Below, piece after piece: positions 46,717-55,445 of a DNA stretch of 57,318 bases (position 1 is the first letter of the stretch; each line of letters opens with the position of its first letter). Made by a program: the position numbers and the translations under genes. The stretch spans positions 1 to 57,318 of the forward strand of contig NZ_BMDV01000011.1 in assembly GCF_014636095.1 (NCBI RefSeq). The letters are read 5' to 3'. The notes beneath the pieces are model-generated. The model was not told the DNA's origin. It worked only from the letters and a program-made list of their open reading frames with translations, and made no database searches. Origin of the DNA: Acinetobacter modestus. GTDB lineage: Bacteria; Pseudomonadota; Gammaproteobacteria; Pseudomonadales; Moraxellaceae.

Positions 46717-46828
46717 CACTTTAATAAATTTTGTTAAAAAGAACACTATACGACATTTTTCCTCTTTTGAGCTGTAGCCAATCCTGTGCTGACACAGGAT
46801 TTTATTAAAAATAACTAGGATAGAACCC

Positions 46829-48079
46829 ATGATCTTAAATCGTTATCTAAAAAATCTGCCTTTTTTAGAAAAAACATGGTTTCAATTTATTGTATTTGTG
46901 TTACGGCGTTTCGAAGCTGATCGCTGTAGAGAACAAGCTGGAGGACTCACCTACACCACTTTGTTTGCAGTTGTTCCGATGCTGACCGTTTTCTTAGTCA
47001 TTATCTCCTCAATTAAAGCTTTAGAGCCTGCTCGACAACAACTACAGCAATTGATTTACAGTAATTTTTTACCAAAAAGTACCATTGCCTTTGACAAAGC
47101 ATTGAACGCATTTACAGATAAATCCAGTAATCTCACGATTATTGGGGTGCTATTTCTGTTTGTGACTACCGTGCTTATGCTCACTTCAATCGAAAATGTC
47201 TTTAATCGTATTTGGCGTGTCAAAGAAACTCGCACAGGGCTTGTGGGCTTTATGCGTTATTGGACAATCATCTCTTTAGGTCCAATCATTCTAGGCAGTG
47301 CTTTTGTACTTTCATCTACTGTCGCCTCAATGAATATTCTGAGCAATAATTTTGCGGGTTATCAATTAGATGGCTCTTTCCTTTTATGGCTCATTTCATT
47401 TCTACTTACAATTGTTGGCTTTTTCATTCTTTACTGGACCATCCCTAATCGTAGCGTCCCTATTCTTTCCGCTGTTATTGCTGCATGTTTTAGCGCAACC
47501 GTATTTGAAATTTTAAAACGTTTCTTTGGTTGGGTGATGAGTAATTTCACCAGTTATGAAATTGTATATGGTGCTTTTGCTGCTGTTCCAATCTTCCTCC
47601 TTTGGATTTATTTGTCTTGGAACATTATCTTATTAGGCGTAGAAGTCAGTTATGCACTGACTGCTTTTCATTCAGATAAAGAACAAAAGCGTCATCCTAT
47701 CTTAATGTTATTAGACATATTGGAGTTATTTTATAAAAAGCAACAAATTGGAGAAAGTGTCAGTGAACAAGAACTACTTGGGATTATTGGACGTGGTGAA
47801 TTAGGACGCTTACCTGCATATATCTTACAGTTAGAAAAACAGAACTTAGTCAAACGTACAGACAATGATGAGTATGTATTGGTTAGAAATCTTGCGCAAG
47901 TTGATTTCTGGAGCTTTTTTACAGCACTTCCTTACCCCTTACCATTACGTCATGATGTGGCCAATATCCATCAAGATGATGAATGGATTGAGCGTTTAGG
48001 GCCATCCCTCATCGAGAGTAATGATTATTTAGCTGCAAAACTTTCGATTCCTCTTTCAACGATCTTTGAACAGAAATAG
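46829..48079 (+). CDS. YihY/BrkB-family inner-membrane protein
   Basis: A 416-residue protein. Residues about 30-285 are the YihY domain of six membrane helices: ADRCREQAGGLTYTTLFAVVPMLTV is the conserved opening, followed by FNRIWRVKETR and SYEIVYGAFAAVPIFLLWIYLSW. The C-terminal 130 residues are soluble and resemble a winged-helix-like domain (QELLGIIGRGELGRL). The family was once called ribonuclease BN by mistake; its function is unsettled. ATG 46829 has AGGA upstream. Confidence 0.88.
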   Translation: MILNRYLKNLPFLEKTWFQFIVFVLRRFEADRCREQAGGLTYTTLFAVVPMLTVFLVIISSIKALEPARQQLQQLIYSNFLPKSTIAFDKALNAFTDKSSNLTIIGVLFLFVTTVLMLTSIENVFNRIWRVKETRTGLVGFMRYWTIISLGPIILGSAFVLSSTVASMNILSNNFAGYQLDGSFLLWLISFLLTIVGFFILYWTIPNRSVPILSAVIAACFSATVFEILKRFFGWVMSNFTSYEIVYGAFAAVPIFLLWIYLSWNIILLGVEVSYALTAFHSDKEQKRHPILMLLDILELFYKKQQIGESVSEQELLGIIGRGELGRLPAYILQLEKQNLVKRTDNDEYVLVRNLAQVDFWSFFTALPYPLPLRHDVANIHQDDEWIERLGPSLIESNDYLAAKLSIPLSTIFEQK

Positions 48080-48190
48080 AATGTACTAGGTTGATGTCTG
48101 AAATATGACATCACCATTTATCTAAATCATTCAACCAACACCCTGTCTTTAATTATAATTTATCTATATGACTTTAATTATATTTAAAAA

Positions 48191-49003
48191 ATGAAACAAA
48201 GATTATTTTCACTTATCGTACTCAGTTTTTGTTTGAGTCTATCTGCTTGTAGCTCACCCACAGAAAGAGAGTTCAAAAATACTGCAAAACTTGCTGAGCA
48301 AGGACAAGTTAATGCTCAGTTTAGACTTTCACAAATGTATTTCAAAGGCGTTGGAACAGAAACCAATTATCAACAAGGTTTAATCTGGATTAAAAAAGCT
48401 GCCAATCAAGGCAACTTTGAAGCCTTTGAATGGCTTCATACTGAGGCACTTCAGGGTAATCAAGAGGCAAATCAATTTCTTAGTAATTTGATGGACAATG
48501 ATAATTCTTTATTTTCTCAATGGTTATTGTTACAGGCTAAAAAAGGTGATACTCAAGCTCAATATGCTGTTGGTTGGATGTATGATTTAGGCAAAGGGCT
48601 TATTGAAGATCCTTACAGTGCGATGAAATGGTATAGAAAAGCCGCTAGCCAAGGAAATCTACTAGCAATACAGATCGTAAACTATCGCGATTTAAAAGGG
48701 ATTATCCAAGAACATCATGGTAAAAAAAATGTCCTTTATTGGCCAATAAAAAACTATCCTCCTTTATATAAGAATCCCAAATACAACAATGCTTATTTTT
48801 ATCATATTGACTCAAATGAAATTAAAACAGCACGTACTTGGGATAATTCTGCCTCGTATATCAGTGATAAGCGAACACACAGATCTTCTCATTCCATTCA
48901 CCTAAAGAATCAAGTTGATAGTGCTTATTCTAGCCTAGCAGGTACAGCACCCCCAATTGATAATACTTATTCAAGACCACGTAGCACAAATCTAGGTTAT
49001 TAA
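48191..49003 (+). CDS. Sel1-repeat lipoprotein
   Basis: A 270-residue lipoprotein: signal peptide ending SLSAC. Sel1-like repeats follow: NAQFRLSQMYFKGVGTETN, then a degenerate unit, and AQYAVGWMYDLGKGLIEDPY. The C-terminal third is Ser/Tyr/Asn-rich and not repetitive, likely disordered. Paralogous in type to the Sel1 gene at 38634 but not close to it in sequence. Role unknown; SLR proteins often mediate protein contacts at the envelope. Confidence 0.85.
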   Translation: MKQRLFSLIVLSFCLSLSACSSPTEREFKNTAKLAEQGQVNAQFRLSQMYFKGVGTETNYQQGLIWIKKAANQGNFEAFEWLHTEALQGNQEANQFLSNLMDNDNSLFSQWLLLQAKKGDTQAQYAVGWMYDLGKGLIEDPYSAMKWYRKAASQGNLLAIQIVNYRDLKGIIQEHHGKKNVLYWPIKNYPPLYKNPKYNNAYFYHIDSNEIKTARTWDNSASYISDKRTHRSSHSIHLKNQVDSAYSSLAGTAPPIDNTYSRPRSTNLGY

Positions 49004-49007
49004 AATC

Positions 49008-49030
49008 AAAAGACCTCAACTGAGGTCTTT
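49008..49030. terminator. Bidirectional terminator
   Basis: AAAGACCTCA / TGAGGTCTTT stem between convergent genes, with A/T flanks. Confidence 0.8.
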
Positions 49031-49034
49031 CTTT

Positions 49035-49943
49035 TTATTTGCTTATCCAACCTTGAAAGCTCACTATCACAATACCCAAAAGAACCAATACAGCACCAAT
49101 CAAAAAATTTAGTTCGATTTTTTCACCTAGTAACCATACTCCAAATGCCATCCCAAATAATGGCGTGAGAAAGGAAAATACACCTAATCGAGATGCCAAG
49201 TAATTTCGCAACAACCAAAACCACGCTAAAAAACTGGCAAAAGAAACAACTAAAGTATGAAAGGCTAAACTACCCAACACCAACGGGGTAAAATGAATCG
49301 TCTCTTGTCCTAGGATTACAGCTAAGCCAAATAGCAACACAAAACTCCCTGCAAGTTGATAGAACAGAGTTTGCGTCACTGCCGCTTGTGCTAGAGAAGA
49401 TAAACGAACCGTAATTGTGGTTGCTGCCCAAGCAATACTTGCAGCCAATGCCAATAAATCCCCCCATAGCATTTGCTGCTGCAATGCTGAGTGCGAGTCT
49501 GATTCTACTCTTAGGAAAGTCACCACAATCCCTAAAAAGGCAATTGCAATACCCACCCACTGCAAAGTGCTTAAACGCTCAGAAGGAAATTTCCAATGCA
49601 AACCTAAGGCTACAAAAATTGGGGCGGTATAAAGAAGTACCACCGCATGTGAAGCAGACGTGAGTTGCAGAGCCTGTGCCAATAAAAAGAATTCTAAAGA
49701 GAATAATAAAGCGACTAAAACACCCGCTTTAAAATTTTGTCGGTTCAATAGCTGCGTGGTTTTATCTAAATATAATAAGGGTAATAACAGTAAAGCAGCC
49801 AAGCCTGAGCGTAGCGCAATTTGCATTAATGGTGAAATATCAGGAGCTGCCATTTTCAGTATGACTTGCTGCAGGCCCCAAATCATACACAGCATGATCA
49901 TCAAACCTGAAGCTGTTGCATCCAATGCCTTGCGCTCATCCAT
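49035..49943 (-). CDS. EamA/DMT-family transporter
   Basis: A 302-residue membrane protein with ten predicted helices and two EamA repeats (GLMIMLCMIWGLQQVILKMA; later GDLLALAASIAWAATTITVR). AFLGIVVTFLRVE ends the first repeat. Substrate unknown. The arrangement, divergent from an AraC-family gene (50027) 83-107 bp away, mirrors that at 21284/22373, though the proteins differ clearly. Confidence 0.88.
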   Translation of the reverse strand: MDERKALDATASGLMIMLCMIWGLQQVILKMAAPDISPLMQIALRSGLAALLLLPLLYLDKTTQLLNRQNFKAGVLVALLFSLEFFLLAQALQLTSASHAVVLLYTAPIFVALGLHWKFPSERLSTLQWVGIAIAFLGIVVTFLRVESDSHSALQQQMLWGDLLALAASIAWAATTITVRLSSLAQAAVTQTLFYQLAGSFVLLFGLAVILGQETIHFTPLVLGSLAFHTLVVSFASFLAWFWLLRNYLASRLGVFSFLTPLFGMAFGVWLLGEKIELNFLIGAVLVLLGIVIVSFQGWISK

Positions 49944-50026
49944 AATAGGCTCTCTATTCTATAATTAGAGCACCAATATAAAGCTGTCAGATTTTCATGA
50001 TATAGTGAAAATCTGACATTCAATCC

Positions 50027-50851
50027 ATGTTTTCGGGCAATTCTCATTTTATGAAAAAATCAGCTCAAAGGATTCAAAATTTTCAACAGCTTCCTGCATA
50101 CAGTGATATTCCAGCCCCTTTATGGCTTAGAATTCGAGATGCACCTGCTGAGACGTTTTATCCTGAACATGTCCATGCATGGGGCGAATTTATTTATGCA
50201 TTCGATGGTGTATTAGAAGTTAATATTGAACAAATTCATTATTTAACACCTCCGCCGTATGGTATTTGGCTACCACCACGTCTACAGCACAGTGGGATTA
50301 ATCGCAATGAAGTCACGCACTGCACCCTTTATATACATGAAACACTTTGCGAGCGAATGCCCAAGCAAGCAGGAATCTTACTTTCAGCTCCCTTAGTTCC
50401 CGCCTTATTGGAACATATCCGCAAACATCCATTTCAAGAAAATGATCCAGAATATTTACGTTTACTACAGGTACTTCTGGATTCCCTTACTCATGCAGAA
50501 TTGGTCGGAAGTTATTTACCAACCACACAGCATCCGGCGTTATCAGAAATATTGAATCATTTACATCTTCATCCTGCCGACAACAGCACTCTAGATGAAT
50601 TAGCTAAAATGATAAATATGACTGAACGAACGCTAGCGCGTTATAGTCAAAAAGAATTGGGAATGTCACTGCATGAATGGCGACAACGATTAAAAATAAT
50701 GAAAGCAATGTCGATGCTAAATCAAGGTAAGACCATTGAAAATATTGCACTCGATTTGGGCTATGCCAGTTCATCTGCATTTATTTATATGTTTAAACGT
50801 TGGATGCAGTTTACTCCTGATCAATTCCGCAAGTTGTATCAAGGACGCTAA
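50027..50851 (+). CDS. AraC-family regulator with cupin N-terminus
   Basis: A 274-residue regulator (266 if it starts at ATG 50051). The N-terminal part is a cupin: FYPEHVHAWGEFIYAFDGVLEV carries the H-x-H metal-like motif, and PPPYGIWLPPRLQHSG continues it. The C-terminal AraC helix-turn-helix is TLDELAKMINMTERTLARYS and NIALDLGYASSSAFIYMFKRW. It is divergent from a DMT transporter and probably senses a ligand that the transporter exports. Confidence 0.9.
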   Translation: MFSGNSHFMKKSAQRIQNFQQLPAYSDIPAPLWLRIRDAPAETFYPEHVHAWGEFIYAFDGVLEVNIEQIHYLTPPPYGIWLPPRLQHSGINRNEVTHCTLYIHETLCERMPKQAGILLSAPLVPALLEHIRKHPFQENDPEYLRLLQVLLDSLTHAELVGSYLPTTQHPALSEILNHLHLHPADNSTLDELAKMINMTERTLARYSQKELGMSLHEWRQRLKIMKAMSMLNQGKTIENIALDLGYASSSAFIYMFKRWMQFTPDQFRKLYQGR

Positions 50852-50852
50852 T

Positions 50853-51749
50853 TCAATCTAAACCAAAACGTTTTAAATTATCTTGTTCATAAGGTGCATC
50901 CTCAGCAGGATAACGCAACTGCGCTTGCCCACGTTGCTTGGCCAATGCCCAAATAATGCTTTCACCTGCAGGTAAAATATTCGGGCGCTGTTGATACATT
51001 GGATCTGTATAAGCATCGGCTGTATCAATCCATTGCCAACCTTGTACGCGAAATGCCTGAATCACATCTGTTAAAAATGCAGCATTAATCGCATTCACGT
51101 GTAATAAAAGTACGTGCTTTGGTGAATAACCTAAAGTCTCGGTTGCCAATTGATCATAGTAAATTGCACGTCCAAGTAAGTGTTGAATATAAGCTTGTTT
51201 CAATTGATTTAACTGGGCTGTTTTTCCTTGTTTTTGATAAGACAAATATTTTAAATTATAAAACCAGTCACTCGCGTCAATACTTACTGCACCCGACTGA
51301 TAGCCATGTTGCTGTAAATAATCCGTGATACGCTCTCTCTTTTCTAAGGTATTTCCTTCCTTGAGAAAAGGATAACGATATCTTGCCGTCCAACCTTTTA
51401 ATGGTTGAAAAACATGTTCAGCTCTCTGAATGCCATCAATATATTGTTGGCTCGTTACGCTATCTTTATTTAAATTAAGATGTAACTCGCTATGATTGCC
51501 AATCTGATGACCTTGCTCACCCCACGCTGCAACTAACTGTAATCCCGCATAATCTCCAATTTTAATGACACTTGGATAGATCATACTTTTGAGTTGATGT
51601 TGTTCCAGTTGCACTAAAATTCTCTGATTAATATTAACGGCTTGTTTATTTAAATCGGGATTAACGCCATCATCAAAACTTAAAGCAAGTTGTTGGGCAT
51701 GGCTGATCGTTGTGGTTAAAAATAATGCAAAGTACAACCAGATTTTCAT
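50853..51749 (-). CDS. Exported polysaccharide deacetylase (NodB-like)
   Basis: A 298-residue protein with a signal peptide ending SHA. Catalytic NodB motifs are LALSFDDGVN (the Asp-Asp pair) and IGNHSELHLN (the H-x3-H metal ligands), with later RYRYPFLKEGN and LLLHVNAIN. It should remove acetyl groups from an N- or O-acetylated polysaccharide, such as peptidoglycan or an exopolysaccharide. It is convergent with the AraC gene, with stops 1 bp apart and no terminator between. No poly-GlcNAc operon adjoins. Confidence 0.88.
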   Translation of the reverse strand: MKIWLYFALFLTTTISHAQQLALSFDDGVNPDLNKQAVNINQRILVQLEQHQLKSMIYPSVIKIGDYAGLQLVAAWGEQGHQIGNHSELHLNLNKDSVTSQQYIDGIQRAEHVFQPLKGWTARYRYPFLKEGNTLEKRERITDYLQQHGYQSGAVSIDASDWFYNLKYLSYQKQGKTAQLNQLKQAYIQHLLGRAIYYDQLATETLGYSPKHVLLLHVNAINAAFLTDVIQAFRVQGWQWIDTADAYTDPMYQQRPNILPAGESIIWALAKQRGQAQLRYPAEDAPYEQDNLKRFGLD

Positions 51750-51773
51750 TTTTATCTTCTCATTTTTACAAAT

Positions 51774-51806
51774 AAAAAAGCGCTGATATTTGAAATATCA
51801 GCGCTT
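51774..51806 (-). terminator. Terminator of the FAH/YcxB pair
   Basis: CGCTGATATTT / AAATATCAGCG hairpin; on the minus strand a T tract follows. Confidence 0.88.
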
Positions 51807-51818
51807 TGATTTTATGAA

Positions 51819-52460
51819 TTATGCTTGAACAAATGTATCCCAATCATATTCTCCTGATTGGGTTATTAATTTCATGGTTAATTGATCATTTGGGTGTAAT
51901 GCCCCGACGCCAGCAGGTGTACCCGTCATAATGACATCACCCGCTTCCAAACTAAATGACTGATTAATTTCAACCAATAATGCACCGATATCAAAAATCA
52001 TATCTTGGCTAAAACCATGTTGGCGTTCAACGCCATTGATCATTAAAACAAGCTCTAACTCTTGTAAATCGCCAATTTCATCTGCTTCCACCCAGTCTGC
52101 CAAGATACATGCGCCGTCAAAAGCTTTTGCTCGTTCCCAAGGCTGTCCTTTCGCTTTTAAATCATTCTGCAAATCACGTAAAGTTAAATCCAATCCTAAT
52201 GTCACAGCACCAATCGCTTCTAAAGCTTTGCTTGGATCGGTTTCCTGCGACAATGGATGTGCGATCTGCAAACAAATTTCACATTCAAAATGACATTCAC
52301 CCAAAGCCTGATTCCAACGGGCACCTTGGGCTAAGCTACTCAAACTACTTGGTGGTTTGATAAATAAAATTGGGCGATCAGGAATTGCATTACCTAGTTC
52401 TTTCGCATGTTCAGCATAATTTCTGCCTACACAAACAATTTTTGACGGACGTGTGCTCAT
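51819..52460 (-). CDS. Fumarylacetoacetate hydrolase-family protein
   Basis: A 213-residue FAH-domain enzyme of the YcgM/FAHD1 type. KIVCVGRNYAEHAKEL is the N-terminal block. The metal ligands are the glutamates in HFECEICLQI and the aspartate in GLDLTLRDLQ. VIMTGTPAGVGAL closes the site. Relatives decarboxylate oxaloacetate or hydrolyse acylpyruvates. The YcxB-like gene lies 33 bp upstream and is probably co-transcribed. Confidence 0.88.
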   Translation of the reverse strand: MSTRPSKIVCVGRNYAEHAKELGNAIPDRPILFIKPPSSLSSLAQGARWNQALGECHFECEICLQIAHPLSQETDPSKALEAIGAVTLGLDLTLRDLQNDLKAKGQPWERAKAFDGACILADWVEADEIGDLQELELVLMINGVERQHGFSQDMIFDIGALLVEINQSFSLEAGDVIMTGTPAGVGALHPNDQLTMKLITQSGEYDWDTFVQA

Positions 52461-52493
52461 AAAAGCTCCTTGTTCCTTAAATCGCGAATGAAG

Positions 52494-52991
52494 TTATTTT
52501 TTAAAACTATTTTCAAATTTGGTTTGATCTGCTGGATCAGTGAATGAACGCTTCGGAACAATAATGACGGTATGATTTTTCAACTCCAACATGTAAGTCA
52601 GTTTGCCTATTGCAAAAGATTGTACCTCTGCATACTGCGCCGTTTGCTTTTTACCTGTGGCATAAAGTTCAAAATGATCTTGATAAAGGTCAATTCCCTG
52701 CTCACTTTTTCCAAATTGGTAGCGGACAAACTGACGTTTAAATAACATCGGTAACAACCAATAGCGCATCAAGCCCTGCATAATCAGAAAAAAAGCACCC
52801 AATGCGACGTAATAACGACCAACGTCTGAGAAACCTAAATAGATTCCCCAACCAATAATTGCAATACTAATAACAGGTGTTAGAAAACGACTAAAGGTCT
52901 TTTTACCAAAAGTGACAAGAGCAAAACCATCTTGTGATTCTTCTAAATTAAGATAATAGCGCACAGATACAGTTGGACGTTGTTCAGACAT
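52494..52991 (-). CDS. YcxB-like membrane protein
   Basis: A 165-residue protein with two adjacent membrane helices (ISIAIIGWGIYLGF and YVALGAFFLIMQGL) between soluble parts. The C-terminal half resembles the YcxB domain: FELYATGKKQTAQYAEVQSFAIG and VIIVPKRSFTDPADQTKFE. Function unknown. It precedes the FAH gene on the same strand. Confidence 0.75.
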   Translation of the reverse strand: MSEQRPTVSVRYYLNLEESQDGFALVTFGKKTFSRFLTPVISIAIIGWGIYLGFSDVGRYYVALGAFFLIMQGLMRYWLLPMLFKRQFVRYQFGKSEQGIDLYQDHFELYATGKKQTAQYAEVQSFAIGKLTYMLELKNHTVIIVPKRSFTDPADQTKFENSFKK

Positions 52992-53452
52992 TTTTGATTT
53001 CTAAGATTTGAAAAAACTCATCTATTAGAACATAAATGATTAGAGCGTAAATCAGATTTATCGTGATTTGATACAAAATTTAAATATGATGCGATAGGAC
53101 TTTTCAGCTTATTTTTAGATAGAAAATGAGATGTCTAATTTCGAGAAAAAGTAGGCTTTATCCATGAAGATGATCTGATCGAAATCTTTTACCACTATCG
53201 GAATTGCCTTTGGAACTTTATTTTTCTATTCATCATTCCACTTCACAATATTAAAAATCTTTTTCTATTCAGAATGATAGATAGGCTAATTTATTATTTC
53301 TACAAATACTGACCGATCGGAAGCCTATGATAAGACATGTTTTACATAATATGACTATTTTTTATACATAAAAACTTTTATTAATAGCAATGTTTGATCG
53401 CTCATCTACAGATGAAACTGAGTATATGATTAAGGAAAATCAAAGGAATCTG
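52992..53452. other. AT-rich intergenic region with a candidate promoter
   Basis: No gene is supported. A 57-codon open stretch (53139-53312) lacks a start codon. An 8-bp palindrome CCGATCGG stands at 53313-53320. A promoter-like pair, TTTACA (53341-53346) and TATACA (53363-53368) with 16-nt spacing, could serve the next gene. Confidence 0.5.
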
Positions 53453-54751
53453 ATGTTGTATTTGAATGGATTTATATTAACGACTCTTGTTTTTAGCGTA
53501 ACGCAAACTTGCTTTGCACAAATGCTGACTTGGAATGACAATATCCCAAGCGCTTTACAACCTTTTCAAAATAACCCCCAGCTTTTGGCAAGCTACACGC
53601 AAAATAATATTTTCATTTATGCGCATCCAACAACTAAAACTAACCTCCCCACTCTCAAATCCAATTCACAACCAAACGCCAGTTTTACATCCGCAGCACT
53701 TATTGTTCCTACCAATGTACAGCAGGTTAGTAAGACCCTGACTGACTTTAATCACTACGTCGGTCTATTTCCAACACTTAAATCGGCCAAAACACTAGAA
53801 CAATCTGGCAATACTGTAAAAATGAAATATCGTGTCTCCATTCCAACGCCTATTCCAGTGCTCAATTTTAATGAAGACGTTACTTTACAGCATCAGATTA
53901 AATCGAACAGTATTTCCAGTTTAGTGATTGATTCTCCTATTCCATATGGTGTAGGAAAGTTTGAATGGTTTGCCTTAGATGATCATCGAACTTTAATTAC
54001 GCTCACCCAGTGGGGAGATTTAAATCAACCTAAAGGTTTTATTTTTAAAAAAATTCTGAATGCGATTCCAGAGGTCAAATTAGGGATTCCAAGCTCAACG
54101 AATGCTTTCATCCTAGAATCACTTCGAACACGCTTTATTAAACAAAATATCGTTGCCTTAAATCCAGGACAAATACCAAGCCCTCAATTAAATGAAGCTC
54201 AATTGGCTAAGATTGCACAACTGAGTCAAAATGCACAGCAGCCTGTAAGCTACCTACATGCACCGACCAGCATTTTGTACACACATGGGCGAGAAACCAT
54301 GCGCTTCACCACAACCTATCAATTTTATCAACAGCCACCACAGCAATTACATAAATGGTTAAACCCTTTAGCCTATCAAGAATTATTTCCAAGACAAATC
54401 AAGAAAATCAGTACTTCTCCTATCCAAAATCAAGGTCAAGATGCAGATATTCAAGTGAATGTGGGTTTAGGTGTGATTAATATTCCTTTTGCATTTAAGC
54501 TTTATTTTAATTATCCAAATACTGTTGAAAATAACTTTTATGCAAATGGTGGTGATTTACGTTTTATAAAAGGAAAAATGGTTGCTACAGAATTGAATCA
54601 CGGAAGTTTATTTAAAATAACCAGTTCAATGAAAATTGATGAAAAAGCGCCCTTTTTATTAAGGGCTATGCGAAGTTTACCCTATCATGATGTACTACCC
54701 GCAGTTGGTGGTAATACTGTGTTTGTTCAGAAAATTAAAGCAAAAATGTAA
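53453..54751 (+). CDS. Exported protein with two START/SRPBCC-like domains
   Basis: A 432-residue protein starting at ATG 53453, which has AAGGAATC upstream; the frame opens at 53390. A signal peptide ends CFA. The first domain (about residues 80-230) has the pattern of coenzyme Q-binding/START-like folds: VQQVSKTLTDFNHYVGLFP followed by alternating strands and a C-terminal helix. The second half repeats it: QQPPQQLHKWLNPLAYQELFP begins the same motif near residue 305. The fold call is by pattern only. A periplasmic lipid-binding role would fit, unproven. Confidence 0.65.
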   Translation: MLYLNGFILTTLVFSVTQTCFAQMLTWNDNIPSALQPFQNNPQLLASYTQNNIFIYAHPTTKTNLPTLKSNSQPNASFTSAALIVPTNVQQVSKTLTDFNHYVGLFPTLKSAKTLEQSGNTVKMKYRVSIPTPIPVLNFNEDVTLQHQIKSNSISSLVIDSPIPYGVGKFEWFALDDHRTLITLTQWGDLNQPKGFIFKKILNAIPEVKLGIPSSTNAFILESLRTRFIKQNIVALNPGQIPSPQLNEAQLAKIAQLSQNAQQPVSYLHAPTSILYTHGRETMRFTTTYQFYQQPPQQLHKWLNPLAYQELFPRQIKKISTSPIQNQGQDADIQVNVGLGVINIPFAFKLYFNYPNTVENNFYANGGDLRFIKGKMVATELNHGSLFKITSSMKIDEKAPFLLRAMRSLPYHDVLPAVGGNTVFVQKIKAKM

Positions 54752-54756
54752 GGCAC

Positions 54757-54784
54757 AAAAAAACCGCATTTAAGCGGTTTTTTT
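54757..54784. terminator. Bidirectional terminator next to tRNA-Arg
   Basis: AAAACCGC / GCGGTTTT stem with A7 and T7 on either side; it can stop both the plus-strand gene and the tRNA transcript. Confidence 0.9.
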
Positions 54785-54810
54785 CACTTTATCTTTCGAT
54801 AAATTCAAAT

Positions 54811-54887
54811 TGGTGCGCTCAGAGAGATTCGAACTCCCGACCCCTTAGTTCGTAGCCAAGTGCTCTATCCAGCTGAGCTATGAGCGC
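54811..54887 (-). tRNA. tRNA-Arg (anticodon ACG)
   Basis: 77 nt with encoded CCA. The acceptor stem pairs GCGCTCA with TGAGCGC. The D stem is GCTC/GAGC, the anticodon stem CTTGG/CTAAG with loop CTACGAA (anticodon ACG), and the T arm is GGGAG-TTCGAAT-CTCTC. It is complete and standard, reading CGU and, with inosine at position 34, CGC and CGA. It stands alone. Confidence 0.97.
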
Positions 54888-55445
54888 ATATTTGATGGAG
54901 CGCATTATACGCATTTTTTTCCAATTGATAAGTATTTTTTAATAAAATCACATTCAAACGGCGAGAGATTGATCATTTTAATTTAAAAGTAAATGTTTAT
55001 AATTGGAATAAAACTATAAATAATTGATATTTATACCTTTAAATTAAGAATAAAGATTGCTTAATATTTATTTTCAAACCAATAACAAAACTTATAAACT
55101 TCTTTGAATTAAAGTCATTTTTTAAACTGTAACGCGAGAAAAATAATTTTTAATACACTGATATCACAAATTAAATCAAGGCAAAAAATATCAGCTCTAT
55201 TCTCCTCATTCTCTATTATTATTTTTGACATTTTATTCTTTGTTAAAAATCGAATTACTTTAAGATTCAACTACTAAAACCTTTCATTAATCTATATTAA
55301 ACAATGATGCAGCTTATCGTTTGAATTGACAAAAAAACAAATACAAATAACATTATTATTGATTAATGTGAAATACATCACATAAAAATCAAATCACTTT
55401 AATAATTAATCAAAACAATACAACTTTTAAAATATAGGTACCGCT
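54888..55445. other. Long AT-rich leader region of the repeat protein
   Basis: No reading frame is supported. The right half holds a CRP-type site and promoter (listed separately). The left half is extremely AT-rich with many A/T runs. No attachment-site repeat of the tRNA 3' end was seen here. Confidence 0.5.
55364..55385 (+). promoter_or_regulatory. CRP/Vfr-type site and class II promoter
   Basis: TGTGAAATACATCACA (55367-55382) is a perfect TGTGA-N6-TCACA palindrome; with flanks it reads ATGTGA-N6-TCACAT, the core of the CRP consensus. A -10-like TAATTA (55403-55408) is placed so that the site would be centred near -41.5. The ATG at 55446 would then have a leader of about 30 nt with AGGTA as binding site. 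Confidence 0.65.

Noticed and set aside
46717..46830. A 38-residue N-terminal extension of WrbA
   Set aside because: It overlaps the yihY start and is not family-like; ATG 46716 gives the normal 199 residues.
53139..53312. A 57-codon open stretch resembling the end of a TetR-type regulator, followed by palindrome CCGATCGG
   Set aside because: It has no start codon or ribosome binding site and the resemblance is only an impression; it may be a decayed remnant, but I cannot support a pseudogene call.
54811..55445. tRNA-Arg as an integration site of a genomic island
   Set aside because: No integrase, no repeat of the tRNA 3' end and no mobility gene is visible in the window; the far side of the repeat gene is outside the window.
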